Source: Marixanthomonas sp963974425
GTDB taxonomy: Bacteria; Bacteroidota; Bacteroidia; Flavobacteriales; Flavobacteriaceae
DNA: 62,476 bases
Reading direction: 5' to 3'
Assembly (NCBI RefSeq): GCF_963974425.1
Contig: NZ_CAXBCK010000020.1
Span: forward strand, 1 to 62,476
The notes beneath the pieces were generated by a model. The model was not told the DNA's origin. It ran no database searches and saw only the letters and a list, made by a program, of their open reading frames with translations. Numbering within the stretch: the first letter of the stretch is position 1; each line of letters starts with the position of its first letter. A program made the position numbers and the translations under genes. Positions 18,826 through 27,019 of the stretch are shown here, one piece after another.

Positions 18826-18952
18826 CAGAAAAATAATTTATTGTCTTTTTAACTAGAAAAATACTACAAGAATATTTAGTTAAATTTTAGCTAACGAAGT
18901 ATCACGAATCGTTTTCTGACGTACATTTACTATGTTCTTAAATTAGAATACT

Positions 18953-19051
18953 ATGGGACAACAAAAGTCAAACAGTAAGCCAATGCCTGCAAAGGCACAG
19001 CCTAAACAACAGGCTAAAAAGGCGCCACAGACTGCTGCTAAGAAGAAGTAA
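18953..19051 (+). CDS. 32-residue basic Lys/Gln/Pro/Ala peptide
   Basis: ATG at 18953, TAA at 19049-19051. The peptide is MGQQKSNSKPMPAKAQPKQQ followed by AKKAPQTAAKKK: very basic, with no acidic residue and no hydrophobic core. It resembles the disordered Lys/Ala/Pro tails of histone-H1-like or ribosome-associated proteins. Its own hairpin terminator lies 55 bases downstream, and the short intergenic space has no other explanation, which supports expression. Function unknown; nucleic-acid binding is an inference from charge. Confidence 0.55.
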   Translation: MGQQKSNSKPMPAKAQPKQQAKKAPQTAAKKK

Positions 19052-19105
19052 TTTGTGGTAGGTTTATTTCGTATAAACCATTATATCAAAACTTAATGAG
19101 GAAAG

Positions 19106-19136
19106 ACCACCCTTAAAAAAGGTGGTTTTATATTTT
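19106..19136 (+). terminator. terminator after the 32-residue peptide gene
   Basis: ACCACC (19106-19111) pairs with GGTGGT (19121-19126) across a 9-base loop, followed by TTTTATATTTTT. Confidence 0.75.
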
Positions 19137-19172
19137 TAAGAAAAGAAAAACAGGGTAAAGAATATAGAAAAA

Positions 19173-19210
19173 ATAAAAGGCCTTCAATTTAAAACTGAAG
19201 GCCTTTTATT
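19173..19210 (-). terminator. terminator of the groES-groEL operon
   Basis: AAAAGGCCTTCA and TGAAGGCCTTTT pair with a short AT loop. On the minus strand the stem is followed by a T-run; it lies 18 bp past the groEL stop and can also stop plus-strand read-through. Confidence 0.85.
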
Positions 19211-19227
19211 ATAAATGACTTTAGTCA

Positions 19228-20865
19228 TTACATCATACCTGGCATTCCGCCACCCATTGGAGGCATTCCGCCACCACCGTCGTTATCTTCCTTGATATCG
19301 ACTAAGGCACATTCGGTAGTTAGGATCATTCCGGCTACAGATGCTGCGTTTTCTAATGCGATACGCGTTACTTTCTTAGGATCAATTATCCCAGCTTTTA
19401 GCATATCTACATACGCTTCGCTTTTAGCATCGTACCCAAAGTTTTTCTTTCCTTCAAGCACTTTGTTGATTACTACAGAACCTTCGCCTCCAGCATTTTC
19501 GACAATAGTACGTAATGGAGCTTCAATAGCTTTAGCTACTATTTGAATACCCGTTGACTCGTCTAACGTTTCAGTAGTTAATTTTTCAAGTTTTTTAAGT
19601 GCGCGAACAAACGCTACACCACCACCGGCAACAATACCTTCTTCCACAGCCGCACGAGTTGCGTGAAGTGCATCATCTACACGGTCTTTCTTCTCTTTCA
19701 TCTCAACCTCAGAAGCAGCACCTACATATAATACAGCTACACCGCCAGCTAATTTAGCCAAACGTTCTTGTAACTTTTCTTTGTCGTAATCGCTCGTTGT
19801 CGTTTCAATCTGAGCTTTTATTTGACCAACTCTCGCTTTTATGTCGTTTTTGTTTCCGGCACCATTTACAATTGTTGTGTTGTCCTTATCGATTGTTACG
19901 TTTTCAGCAGAACCTAACATATCAACTGTAGCGTTTTCAAGTGTGAAACCACGTTCTTCGCTAATTACAGTTCCTCCAGTTAAGATTGCGATATCTTCTA
20001 ACATTGCTTTTCTGCGGTCTCCAAATCCTGGTGCTTTAACAGCAGCGATTTTAAGACTTCCGCGCAATTTGTTAACTACTAAAGTAGCTAATGCTTCGCC
20101 TTCTACATCTTCAGCAATGATTAATAAAGGCTTTCCTTGTTGTGCAACTGGTTCCAATACAGGAAGTAAATCCTTCATGTTTGTGATCTTCTTATCGAAA
20201 AGAAGAATCATTGGACTTTCCAATTCTGTTTGCATTTTTTCGCTGTCCGTCACAAAGTAAGGTGATAAGAAACCACGATCAAACTGCATTCCTTCTACAA
20301 CATCAACATATGTTTCAGTTCCTTTTGCTTCTTCAACAGTGATTACACCTTCTTTACCAACTTTACCGAAAGCTTTGGCAATTAAATCACCAATTTGCTC
20401 ATCGTTGTTAGCCGAAATAGATGCAACTTGCTTTATTTTATCTGAAGAATTACCAACTTTAGTGGTTTGTTTCTCAAGGTCTGCAACAATTGCTTCAACA
20501 GCTTTGTCAATTCCTTTTTTAAGTTCCATTGGGTTTGCACCGGCAGCAACGTTTTTAAGTCCTTCTTTAACGATAGCTTGTGCTAAAACAGTTGCTGTTG
20601 TTGTTCCGTCACCAGCTAAATCGTTAGTTTTTGAAGCTACTTCTTTTACCATTTGAGCTCCCATGTTTTCAAGGGCATCCTCTAGCTCAATTTCTTTCGC
20701 TACCGATACACCATCTTTAGTTACTTGTGGTGCGCCAAATGATTTACTAATTATTACGTTACGACCTTTTGGTCCTAATGTTACTTTTACTGCGTTTGCT
20801 AATGCATCTACACCACGCTTGATTGCGTCACGTGCTTCTACATCAAATTTTATATCTTTTGCCAT
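19228..20865 (-). CDS. groEL: 60-kDa chaperonin GroEL
   Basis: 545 residues, full length. Begins MAKDIKFDVEARDAIKRGVD, has the ATP site GDGTTTATVLAQ and GAGGEGSVV-type equatorial sequences, and ends in the Gly/Met-rich tail GGMPPMGGGMPGMM. Folds client proteins in an ATP-driven cycle with GroES. In most bacteria groES and groEL are adjacent, but here a four-helix-bundle ORF sits between them (about 430 bp in all). Confidence 0.99.
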   Translation of the reverse strand: MAKDIKFDVEARDAIKRGVDALANAVKVTLGPKGRNVIISKSFGAPQVTKDGVSVAKEIELEDALENMGAQMVKEVASKTNDLAGDGTTTATVLAQAIVKEGLKNVAAGANPMELKKGIDKAVEAIVADLEKQTTKVGNSSDKIKQVASISANNDEQIGDLIAKAFGKVGKEGVITVEEAKGTETYVDVVEGMQFDRGFLSPYFVTDSEKMQTELESPMILLFDKKITNMKDLLPVLEPVAQQGKPLLIIAEDVEGEALATLVVNKLRGSLKIAAVKAPGFGDRRKAMLEDIAILTGGTVISEERGFTLENATVDMLGSAENVTIDKDNTTIVNGAGNKNDIKARVGQIKAQIETTTSDYDKEKLQERLAKLAGGVAVLYVGAASEVEMKEKKDRVDDALHATRAAVEEGIVAGGGVAFVRALKKLEKLTTETLDESTGIQIVAKAIEAPLRTIVENAGGEGSVVINKVLEGKKNFGYDAKSEAYVDMLKAGIIDPKKVTRIALENAASVAGMILTTECALVDIKEDNDGGGGMPPMGGGMPGMM

Positions 20866-20886
20866 TTCAAAATGCTTTATGCTTTA

Positions 20887-20908
20887 TGCTTTTAGCGATA
20901 TGCCGAAA
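20887..20908. repeat. left imperfect direct repeat flanking the four-helix-bundle ORF
   Basis: This 22-bp sequence (TGCTTTTAGC...TGCCGAAA) matches the 22 bp at 21271-21292 at about 16 positions, in the same orientation. The two copies bracket the ORF inserted between groES and groEL. Next to this copy are three near-copies of TGCTTTA (20873-20890). Confidence 0.5.
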
Positions 20909-20919
20909 CATAAAGTTTG

Positions 20920-21270
20920 TTAAACTAATTTTTGTTTTAATGTGTAAATTTTTTTCTTAACGGTATTTACTTCAGAATTTAGCTCATTAAACTTTTCAAT
21001 AGTAATATACTTTAAGTCTTTTGATAAAATGAGTAAATATTCTGTTTCACAAGCTAAAGCTATTGCAATGGTTAAAAACCGGTTGAAATCTGAATCACTA
21101 CTTCTACCACATCCTTCGCTAATATTTGTTGGAATTGAAGAAGAAGCTCTTCTTATTTGAGAAGTGAGTCCATATATTTCTTCCTTCGGAAAATCATTTG
21201 AGATTTTATAGATATTAAGCGTCAATTTATGACTTAATTTCCAAATATCGTATTTTTTAAAATCTCTCAT
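20920..21270 (-). CDS. four-helix-bundle protein (S23 / 23S-rRNA-intervening-sequence family)
   Basis: 116 residues, entirely helical, with the family motifs YDIWKLSHKLTLNIY, FPKEEIYGLTSQIRRASSSIP, NISEGCGR and RFLTIAIALACETEYLL. Family knowledge: relatives are encoded in intervening sequences of bacterial 23S rRNA and, in Bacteroidetes, as lone ORFs scattered between housekeeping genes; the fold resembles the Avd accessory protein of retroelements. Here it separates groES from groEL in the same orientation, so it must be co-transcribed with the chaperonin. Short imperfect direct repeats flank it, which suggests insertion. Its function is unknown. Confidence 0.9.
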   Translation of the reverse strand: MRDFKKYDIWKLSHKLTLNIYKISNDFPKEEIYGLTSQIRRASSSIPTNISEGCGRSSDSDFNRFLTIAIALACETEYLLILSKDLKYITIEKFNELNSEVNTVKKKIYTLKQKLV

Positions 21271-21292
21271 TGCTTATAGCCTATTGCCGATA
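21271..21292. repeat. right imperfect direct repeat flanking the four-helix-bundle ORF
   Basis: TGCTTATAGC...TGCCGATA, partner of 20887-20908. It fills almost all of the space between the ORF start and the groES stop. Confidence 0.5.
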
Positions 21293-21296
21293 GCTA

Positions 21297-21572
21297 TTAA
21301 ATAATTGCAAGAATGTCATCCTCACGCATAATGAGGTAATCTTTACCTTCAAATTTTAATTCGGTGCCAGAGTATTTTCCGTATAAAACAGTATCTCCGT
21401 TTTTAACAGTCATTTCATGGTCTTTTTTACCTTTTCCTACTGCTACCACAGTTCCTTTTTGTGGCTTTTCTTTAGCTGAGTCTGGAATGATAATTCCGCT
21501 TGCGGTTTTAGTTTCTGCTTCTTGTGGCTCTACCAAAACGCGATCTGAAAGTGGTTGAATCTTTACTGCCAT
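21297..21572 (-). CDS. groES: 10-kDa co-chaperonin GroES
   Basis: 91 residues from ATG 21572 (MAVKIQPLSDRVLVEP); a TTG two codons upstream is less likely. Contains the mobile-loop region AETKTASGIIIPDSAKEKPQ and the conserved KGTVVAVGKG and VLYGKYSGTE. Caps the GroEL cavity. First gene of the operon, preceded by a -24/-12 promoter-like sequence at 21627-21641. Confidence 0.97.
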   Translation of the reverse strand: MAVKIQPLSDRVLVEPQEAETKTASGIIIPDSAKEKPQKGTVVAVGKGKKDHEMTVKNGDTVLYGKYSGTELKFEGKDYLIMREDDILAII

Positions 21573-21626
21573 TTTCAATTATATTTTATATTGTTAATAT
21601 TGTGTTTTAAAGTCACTTTCTAATAG

Positions 21627-21641
21627 GCAGAAATTGTGCCA
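21627..21641 (-). promoter_or_regulatory. sigma-54-type -24/-12 promoter upstream of groES
   Basis: On the minus strand the sequence reads TGGCACAATTTCTGC: GG at -24 and GC at -12 with exactly 10 bases between, matching the sigma-54 consensus TGGCAC-N5-TTGC except for one base. It lies about 55 bases upstream of the groES ATG. A TGTCAG motif ~17 bases further upstream could be an activator contact. No CIRCE element is seen. A sigma-54 activator gene is encoded at 25689-26984. Confidence 0.6.
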
Positions 21642-21674
21642 CTGCCTTTAAACTGACACATTGAAACAAAAAAT

Positions 21675-21695
21675 GCCAGCTTGTCACAAGCTGGC
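21675..21695 (-). terminator. terminator of the YadA-head-like gene
   Basis: GCCAGCTTG and CAAGCTGGC form a perfect 9-bp stem with a TCA loop. It lies just past the stop of the minus-strand adhesin gene, in the gap before the groES promoter. Confidence 0.7.
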
Positions 21696-21726
21696 TTAAT
21701 GTGAAAAAAAAATATTTGCTTGCAGC

Positions 21727-23526
21727 CTATGGGTTAGAAGTGTTGCTGACTCTTTCTTGTTTATTTAAAACGGCTGCTTTTAGCTCGTCAATTTGTTTTT
21801 GTTGTTCTTCCAATATATTTAAGAGAGATTTGTTTTCTTTTTTCAAACTTTCTACTTGAGAATTGAGTTCTACCAAGTAAAGAAAATGTTCTTCTATTTT
21901 TTCTAAGTTGGTTACAGAGGTTTCAGTTAAATTTACTTTAAATCCATTTTGTTTTATCTTTTCATAAGAAGCTACATTGGGTAAGTGTCCGTGTTTTTTT
22001 ACATACGCTTCAGTTTCTTTCAAGGTTTTAAAGGTGTAATCTGGATTTATATTTGAATTATCTTCAAAGTAATTTTCAAAAACATAATCGGGATATGTAG
22101 CGGTACTAGATATAAAACTAAAAGCAGTGACATTGGCAGGTGTTGAAATTTTTCCTGTGGTAGTTATGTTTGTAGCATTTATAAGGTTGGCTCCATTTAA
22201 GTCAACTTCGTTTATATTGTCTATTCTTAATTGATTGTTTTTAGTGGTTTGGGCGTTATTTCCTAATGCAATTGAATTTGTATTTAGTGCTTGGGCGGTA
22301 TCGCCTAGTGCGATAGAGCGATTTCCTGTTGCATTTGCTTTATCACCAATAGCAATAGAACCTTCATTGATTGAAGAAGTATTGGTGCCTATTGCAATGG
22401 CATTATCCTGAATAGAGCTGCTATTTTGACCAATAGCAATAGACGCATAACCTGAGGTCTCTGCTAGTTCCCCTATTGCAATACTACTTTCTCCTGAAGC
22501 ATTAGAGTCATATCCAGCTGCAAAACTATATTTATTTTGTGCTAGCGTATTATTTCCTATAGCTATAGCACCTATGTCTGTTGCTTCCGCTGTGTTTCCA
22601 AGAGCTATAGAGTTTGTTTCGAGGGCATTAGCCATATTTCCTATAGCAATAGCTTGATTTGCTTCTGCCATAGTTTGGTCTCCAATAGCTATAGCATTTC
22701 CACCAGAGGAAATAGCTTGTAACCCAACAGCCAATGCATCCTTTGCCGATGCAGTGCTTCGGTCGCCTAAAGCGAGACTGCTTTCGCCTGATGCTTTAGC
22801 AATATGGCCATTTGCTGTGGCAAATCTTCCTGTTGCTTCTGACCTACGACCATAAGCAGAAGCCCCAAAATTAGTTGCACTTGCTTCAGTGCCTATGGCA
22901 GTAGAATTAAGTTCAGTGGCTTTGGTGATATCTCCTATAGCTATTGCTTTAGACCTCAGGGCTTCGGCATCTCTACCAATTGCAATAGAGCCAAGTTCTC
23001 CGGCTTTAGTAGTTTGTAATACAGAATTAGAACCAATAGCTATAGCGCTGTTGTCTGCCGTAACACTGCCAGTACCGATTTCAATACCCTCATTAAACGC
23101 TAATTGTCCACTTGTGGTAAAACTAAATAGCTGGGTGTTATTGGTGTAAATTTTTATTGATTTATTATTAGTAGTTCCGAAAAAATCACTGTCCTCTGTT
23201 TTATTCCCGGCTAATTTCCAATTCTCAGCCGTACCAGCATTTATAGAAACCCAATTTGTAGTTGTTGCATCCCAATACAAAAAGCCAGGTTGGAAACTGC
23301 TCGTGGCTGTGGTGAGAAATATTAACATACCGTTTTGGTCAACAGTGGGATTGGGTGTGGGTAAAATGTCTAATCGTGGAATAAGTAAACCGTCAGTGCT
23401 TGAAGGGTTTGCTGAATTTTCTACAGTGATATCTAAAGTGGCTTTTGGTTCGGTGCTGTTAATCCCAACTTGAGCGTTTAAAGAAAGACAAAAAAAGAAA
23501 ATAGATAAAATATATAAATGCTTCAT
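21727..23526 (-). CDS. secreted YadA-head-like repeat protein with C-terminal coiled coil
   Basis: Start at ATG 23526 (599 residues), giving a clean signal peptide MKHLYILSIFFFCLSLNAQ; nine codons upstream come from an alternative start with no signal-like features. Residues ~150-430 are about twenty 14-residue left-handed beta-roll repeats of the YadA/Hep_Hag head type (AIAIGNMANALETNSIALGN and similar). The end, EAYVKKHGHLPNVASYEKI followed by a heptad coiled coil (about 500-590), is the tail often seen on Flavobacteriia tail-fibre-like proteins. No type V translocator barrel and no obvious T9SS domain, so anchoring is unclear. Probably a trimeric surface fibre. Confidence 0.85.
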   Translation of the reverse strand: MKHLYILSIFFFCLSLNAQVGINSTEPKATLDITVENSANPSSTDGLLIPRLDILPTPNPTVDQNGMLIFLTTATSSFQPGFLYWDATTTNWVSINAGTAENWKLAGNKTEDSDFFGTTNNKSIKIYTNNTQLFSFTTSGQLAFNEGIEIGTGSVTADNSAIAIGSNSVLQTTKAGELGSIAIGRDAEALRSKAIAIGDITKATELNSTAIGTEASATNFGASAYGRRSEATGRFATANGHIAKASGESSLALGDRSTASAKDALAVGLQAISSGGNAIAIGDQTMAEANQAIAIGNMANALETNSIALGNTAEATDIGAIAIGNNTLAQNKYSFAAGYDSNASGESSIAIGELAETSGYASIAIGQNSSSIQDNAIAIGTNTSSINEGSIAIGDKANATGNRSIALGDTAQALNTNSIALGNNAQTTKNNQLRIDNINEVDLNGANLINATNITTTGKISTPANVTAFSFISSTATYPDYVFENYFEDNSNINPDYTFKTLKETEAYVKKHGHLPNVASYEKIKQNGFKVNLTETSVTNLEKIEEHFLYLVELNSQVESLKKENKSLLNILEEQQKQIDELKAAVLNKQERVSNTSNP

Positions 23527-23800
23527 AAAAGGGGGCTTTATTTGAAGCGACAATATAATATTTCTATATATTTTGACAAAACATTGCTTTTATGATAATT
23601 GCAGCTAAATAAAGAGAAGTTAGTTGATATGTGTTTGAAAAACAAAATATTAAATTATTATCAACTTAATCTTGAAAAAAAATAAAAAAAATATTAGTTG
23701 TGTGAGAACAGATGTATGTTTTTAGTCTAAAAGAGTAAATAGCCTATAGAGTAAATAGCCTATTTTTTATAGAATATTTTTAAAAAGAAGATAAAAAAAA
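23527..23800. other. AT-rich intergenic region, no gene seen
   Basis: Spacer between the YadA-head gene and secG. It has A/T runs and a short direct duplication, AGAGTAAATAGCCTAT (about 23731-23765, two overlapping copies). No reading frame of note on either strand. Confidence 0.5.
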
Positions 23801-23826
23801 GCCAACTTAAAACAAGTTGGCTTTTT
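23801..23826 (-). terminator. terminator of the miaB-lptE-secG gene run
   Basis: GCCAACTT (23801-23808) pairs with AAGTTGGC (23814-23821), flanked by an A-run on the left and a T-run on the right. On the minus strand it follows secG by about 30 bp. Confidence 0.85.
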
Positions 23827-23854
23827 CAATAATAGTTATATATAAGAAACGTTC

Positions 23855-24199
23855 TTAGTTTCCTTGTCCTGTAGTATCTGTGTTACTGTCTGTATCTGTT
23901 GGATCTAGCATTGGAGTTTCAATAGTTTCGTCACCAAACGTGTCGGTTGGTACGGCGCCACTTCCACCCATAATTGGGATATTGCTCAAAAGGATTAAAG
24001 CTAATAATACAATGGCCAATGTCCAAGTACTTTTATCTAAAAAGTCGGTTGTTTTTTTAACACCACCCATTTGCTGGCCACCGCCACCGCCAAAGGTAGA
24101 AGATAAACCGCCTCCTTTAGGATTTTGTACCATTACTACTACCACCAATAAAAAGGCGACAAAAATTATTAAAACTAAAAATATTGTAAACGTACTCAT
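23855..24199 (-). CDS. secG: preprotein translocase subunit SecG
   Basis: 114 residues. Two membrane helices (about 5-22 and 58-75) frame the SecG signature VVMVQNPKGGGLSSTFGGGGGQ (cut at QNPKGGGLSS). The C-terminal tail is Asp/Thr-rich and disordered, as in other Bacteroidetes SecG proteins. It helps protein translocation through SecYE. Last gene of the run; one base separates it from the TPR gene. Confidence 0.94.
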   Translation of the reverse strand: MSTFTIFLVLIIFVAFLLVVVVMVQNPKGGGLSSTFGGGGGQQMGGVKKTTDFLDKSTWTLAIVLLALILLSNIPIMGGSGAVPTDTFGDETIETPMLDPTDTDSNTDTTGQGN

Positions 24200-24200
24200 A

Positions 24201-25151
24201 TTATTGTGTATCTATTATTTTTTCGATTGCACGAATTTGGTCTGCAAAGAAACCACTTTTTTCGGGATTTTTCAAAATTAATATTTTATATGCTTGTATG
24301 GCCTTTTTATAATTTTTTTGTTGCAAATACACTTTTGCTAATGTCTCCGTCATTAAAGCGTCTGGCGTCTGAGTGTAGGGCTTTGCTAGGTTTGCTTTGG
24401 TGGTTTGTTGTTCGGCAGGTTTAATTTTTGGCTTGTCTTGAATAAACTTTTCAATCATTTTAAATTTACGTTCTTGATCTGAAGAACGATTTTCTTGATC
24501 GATTTCTTCTGAAAAAGCTTCTTTATCTTCTGTTGAAGGCGCAGGTTTTTCTTCAGATTTAGAGCGGTCAATTGGGTTTGCTTTTGTTAATTTTAACCAT
24601 TCACTAAAAGAATGTGTGTCCTTTTTAGTAAAATCTAGAGGTTTGTCTATTTCTAGGGTTTCTTCTGCTTCGGTTTTATCAATTTTAGAGTCTATTTCCC
24701 CTCCTTCTGAAGTAGAACTAGCTAATTTTTCTACAGATTCTTGTTTCCGTTCAAAAAGGTTTGGATTTAAAATAGCTTCGGCCTTTTTCATTTCGGCTTT
24801 CATCTGGTTGTCCAGTTCAATAGCTGTTTGTTCTGAAACGTCTTCTGAAATTACTTCAATTTCATTTGCAGAAGAATCATGTTGTTGAATTAACTGTGAA
24901 ATTTCATTTTGAGCAAATGTTTCCGAAGTAATAAATTCAAACAATATATCACGATCTGTGGTATAAGCAGCCGTAACCTTTAAAGCATCGTTGTATAAAA
25001 AACTATTCTGACTTTTAAGTGCTTTTAGTTGTAATGCCCGAGCGCTTTGAAAATAGGGGTATTTTTTAATTACCATATCTAATTGTTCCATAGCCTCTTT
25101 ATCTAAATGTTGAGGTTTTGAAAGTAAGTCGGTATAGTTTTTTGTGTTCAA
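24201..25151 (-). CDS. tetratricopeptide-repeat protein of the lptE-secG run
   Basis: I choose TTG 25151 (316 residues) because it follows the lptE stop directly and gives the conserved N-terminus NTKNYTDLLSKPQHLDKEAM; ATGs at 25187 and 25205 would overlap lptE in another frame. Residues 1-70 and the last 60 (TETLAKVYLQQKNYKKAIQAYKIL) are TPR helices, separated by a long acidic, charged linker. No membrane segment: cytoplasmic. The gene is conserved between lptE and secG in Flavobacteriia, but its task is unknown; a role in envelope biogenesis is an inference from position. Confidence 0.82.
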   Translation of the reverse strand: MNTKNYTDLLSKPQHLDKEAMEQLDMVIKKYPYFQSARALQLKALKSQNSFLYNDALKVTAAYTTDRDILFEFITSETFAQNEISQLIQQHDSSANEIEVISEDVSEQTAIELDNQMKAEMKKAEAILNPNLFERKQESVEKLASSTSEGGEIDSKIDKTEAEETLEIDKPLDFTKKDTHSFSEWLKLTKANPIDRSKSEEKPAPSTEDKEAFSEEIDQENRSSDQERKFKMIEKFIQDKPKIKPAEQQTTKANLAKPYTQTPDALMTETLAKVYLQQKNYKKAIQAYKILILKNPEKSGFFADQIRAIEKIIDTQ

Positions 25152-25155
25152 AATA

Positions 25156-25668
25156 TTACCAGTTTGCGAGCGATTTATTAAAAACATCTTGTGTAATACG
25201 TTCAAAAATAACGTTTAGTGCATCATCTAAGGCGGCTCCCGTTAATTGAGCGGCACCGTCATAGTCAAAGTAAAAAGAGAATCGTTGCTCAAAGTCTTTT
25301 TCTTCATCATCCGAATTATAAAAACGTACATTGACGGCAACTGTTAATCGGTTCTGCGCTGCGGTACTTTGCGATGTTGCCGTAATAGGAGCGATGTAGT
25401 ACTCCACAATTTCACCTTCGTACACTAAATCGCCATTGTTATTAACCAAGTCTAAACTTGTTTGGTTTAATAATAAATCTTGTAATTGAATTGTGAAATC
25501 GCGAGCAATACCTGGTTCAACAATTGGAGCGTTGTTTTGAAATAAGTTTACTTGAAAGGTCTTGGTTTGTGAATAATCAATATCGGCGCCAGTAAACGAA
25601 TACGCACCGCAACCTTGTAGCAAGGCTGCAACCACACTAATTAATAAAAGTTGTTTCAATTTTTTCAT
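25156..25668 (-). CDS. lptE: LptE-family LPS-assembly lipoprotein
   Basis: 170 residues with lipoprotein signal MKKLKQLLLISVVAALLQGC (Cys20), then GAYSFTGADI and the LptE-like fold with QTSLDLVNNNGDLVYEGEIVEY (read as two strands). LptE plugs the LptD barrel that inserts lipopolysaccharide into the outer membrane. Positioned 20 bp after the sigma-54 activator, as in other Flavobacteriia. The family is divergent, so the name rests on motif plus synteny. Confidence 0.88.
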   Translation of the reverse strand: MKKLKQLLLISVVAALLQGCGAYSFTGADIDYSQTKTFQVNLFQNNAPIVEPGIARDFTIQLQDLLLNQTSLDLVNNNGDLVYEGEIVEYYIAPITATSQSTAAQNRLTVAVNVRFYNSDDEEKDFEQRFSFYFDYDGAAQLTGAALDDALNVIFERITQDVFNKSLANW

Positions 25669-25688
25669 GGTAAAAATGGCTGCTTAGA

Positions 25689-26984
25689 TTATAAATTGTA
25701 CTGCTTAATTTTCCGGTAGAGCGTACGTTCTGAAATTCCTAATTCTTCGGCAGCATCTTTTCGTTTACCACCATATTTATCTAAAGATTTTTTGATGAGT
25801 TCTAATTCTTTATCTTGAAGAGAAAGGCTTTCTTCTTCCTGTATTTCTTCAGCAAAATCATATTTATCACTTCGTTTGTTTTCTTCGGAATCATTTTCTG
25901 AAGCTTTTGAGGGAATTCCTAAAACTTCTACATCTGAAGCGTTTTCTTCTTCTTCATCCTCAACAATGGAGGCCAAATGTTCTTCGTGGTTGTTGTCTTC
26001 GTCATAAATTTTATTGATTAATGAAGAATTCTCTTCCTTAACTTTACTGGCATTTCCACTTTTCATCAATTCCAACGTTAACTTTTTTAAATCGTTGACG
26101 TCACGTTGCATATCGAACAAAACTTTATACAGTATTTCGCGTTCGTTGCTAAAGCTACTTTCCTGTTTTTTATTATTAATGACGGCAGGTAAATTACTGC
26201 CCACATCTGGTAAGTAGTTTTTTAATGTTTCATGCGAAATAGAACGTTCTTGTTCTAAAACTGAAATTTGCTCGGCGATATTTCGAAGTTGCCTAATATT
26301 ACCACCCCATCTGTATTTTAATAATAATTGTACCGCATCATCATCTAAACGAACCGTTGGCATTTTGTATTTTTGAGCAAAATCTGAAGCAAATTTTCTG
26401 AATAATAAATGAATATCTTCTTTACGCTCGCGCAGTGGTGGAATATTGATTTCTACCGTACTTAAACGATAGTAAAGATCTTCCCTAAATTTTTCTTTTT
26501 GAATGGCTTCGACCATTTTCACATTGGTGGCCGCTACAATGCGCACATCCGTTTTTTGTATTTTGGAAGAACCAACTTTTAAAAACTCACCATTTTCCAA
26601 TACTCTTAATAAGCGCACTTGCGTGGGTAGAGGTAGTTCACCTACTTCATCTAAAAAAATAGTCCCGCCATCGGCAACTTCAAAATAACCACTACGGGTT
26701 GCTGTTGCGCCGGTAAAGGCTCCTTTTTCGTGTCCAAATAATTCGCTGTCTATCGTTCCTTCGGGGATAGCCCCACAGTTTACGGCAATGTATTTTCCGT
26801 GCTTTCTATGCGAAAGCGCGTGGATTATTTTTGGGATACTCTCTTTACCCACACCACTTTCACCGGTTACCAAGACTGAAATATCAGTCGGGGCTACTTG
26901 TATGGCTTTTTCTATGGCGCGGTTTAGTTTTGGGTCATCCCCAATAATCCCGAACCGTTGTTTTGTTGCTTGTATACTTTCCAT
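25689..26984 (-). CDS. sigma-54-dependent transcriptional activator (AAA+ and Fis HTH)
   Basis: 431 residues. The AAA+ domain has Walker A GESGVGKES (41-49), the sigma-54 contact loop GAFTGA (88-93) and Walker B GGTIFLDEVGEL. A long acidic linker (about 290-385) leads to a Fis-type helix-turn-helix (DAAEELGISERTLYRKIKQ). There is no N-terminal receiver or sensory domain, so control must come through level or a partner. The groES promoter in this window is a plausible but unproven target. Ends 20 bp before lptE. Confidence 0.95.
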   Translation of the reverse strand: MESIQATKQRFGIIGDDPKLNRAIEKAIQVAPTDISVLVTGESGVGKESIPKIIHALSHRKHGKYIAVNCGAIPEGTIDSELFGHEKGAFTGATATRSGYFEVADGGTIFLDEVGELPLPTQVRLLRVLENGEFLKVGSSKIQKTDVRIVAATNVKMVEAIQKEKFREDLYYRLSTVEINIPPLRERKEDIHLLFRKFASDFAQKYKMPTVRLDDDAVQLLLKYRWGGNIRQLRNIAEQISVLEQERSISHETLKNYLPDVGSNLPAVINNKKQESSFSNEREILYKVLFDMQRDVNDLKKLTLELMKSGNASKVKEENSSLINKIYDEDNNHEEHLASIVEDEEEENASDVEVLGIPSKASENDSEENKRSDKYDFAEEIQEEESLSLQDKELELIKKSLDKYGGKRKDAAEELGISERTLYRKIKQYNL

Positions 26985-27019
26985 CTCTCTTTCCCATAAA
27001 AACGGGAATCTATTTTAAT

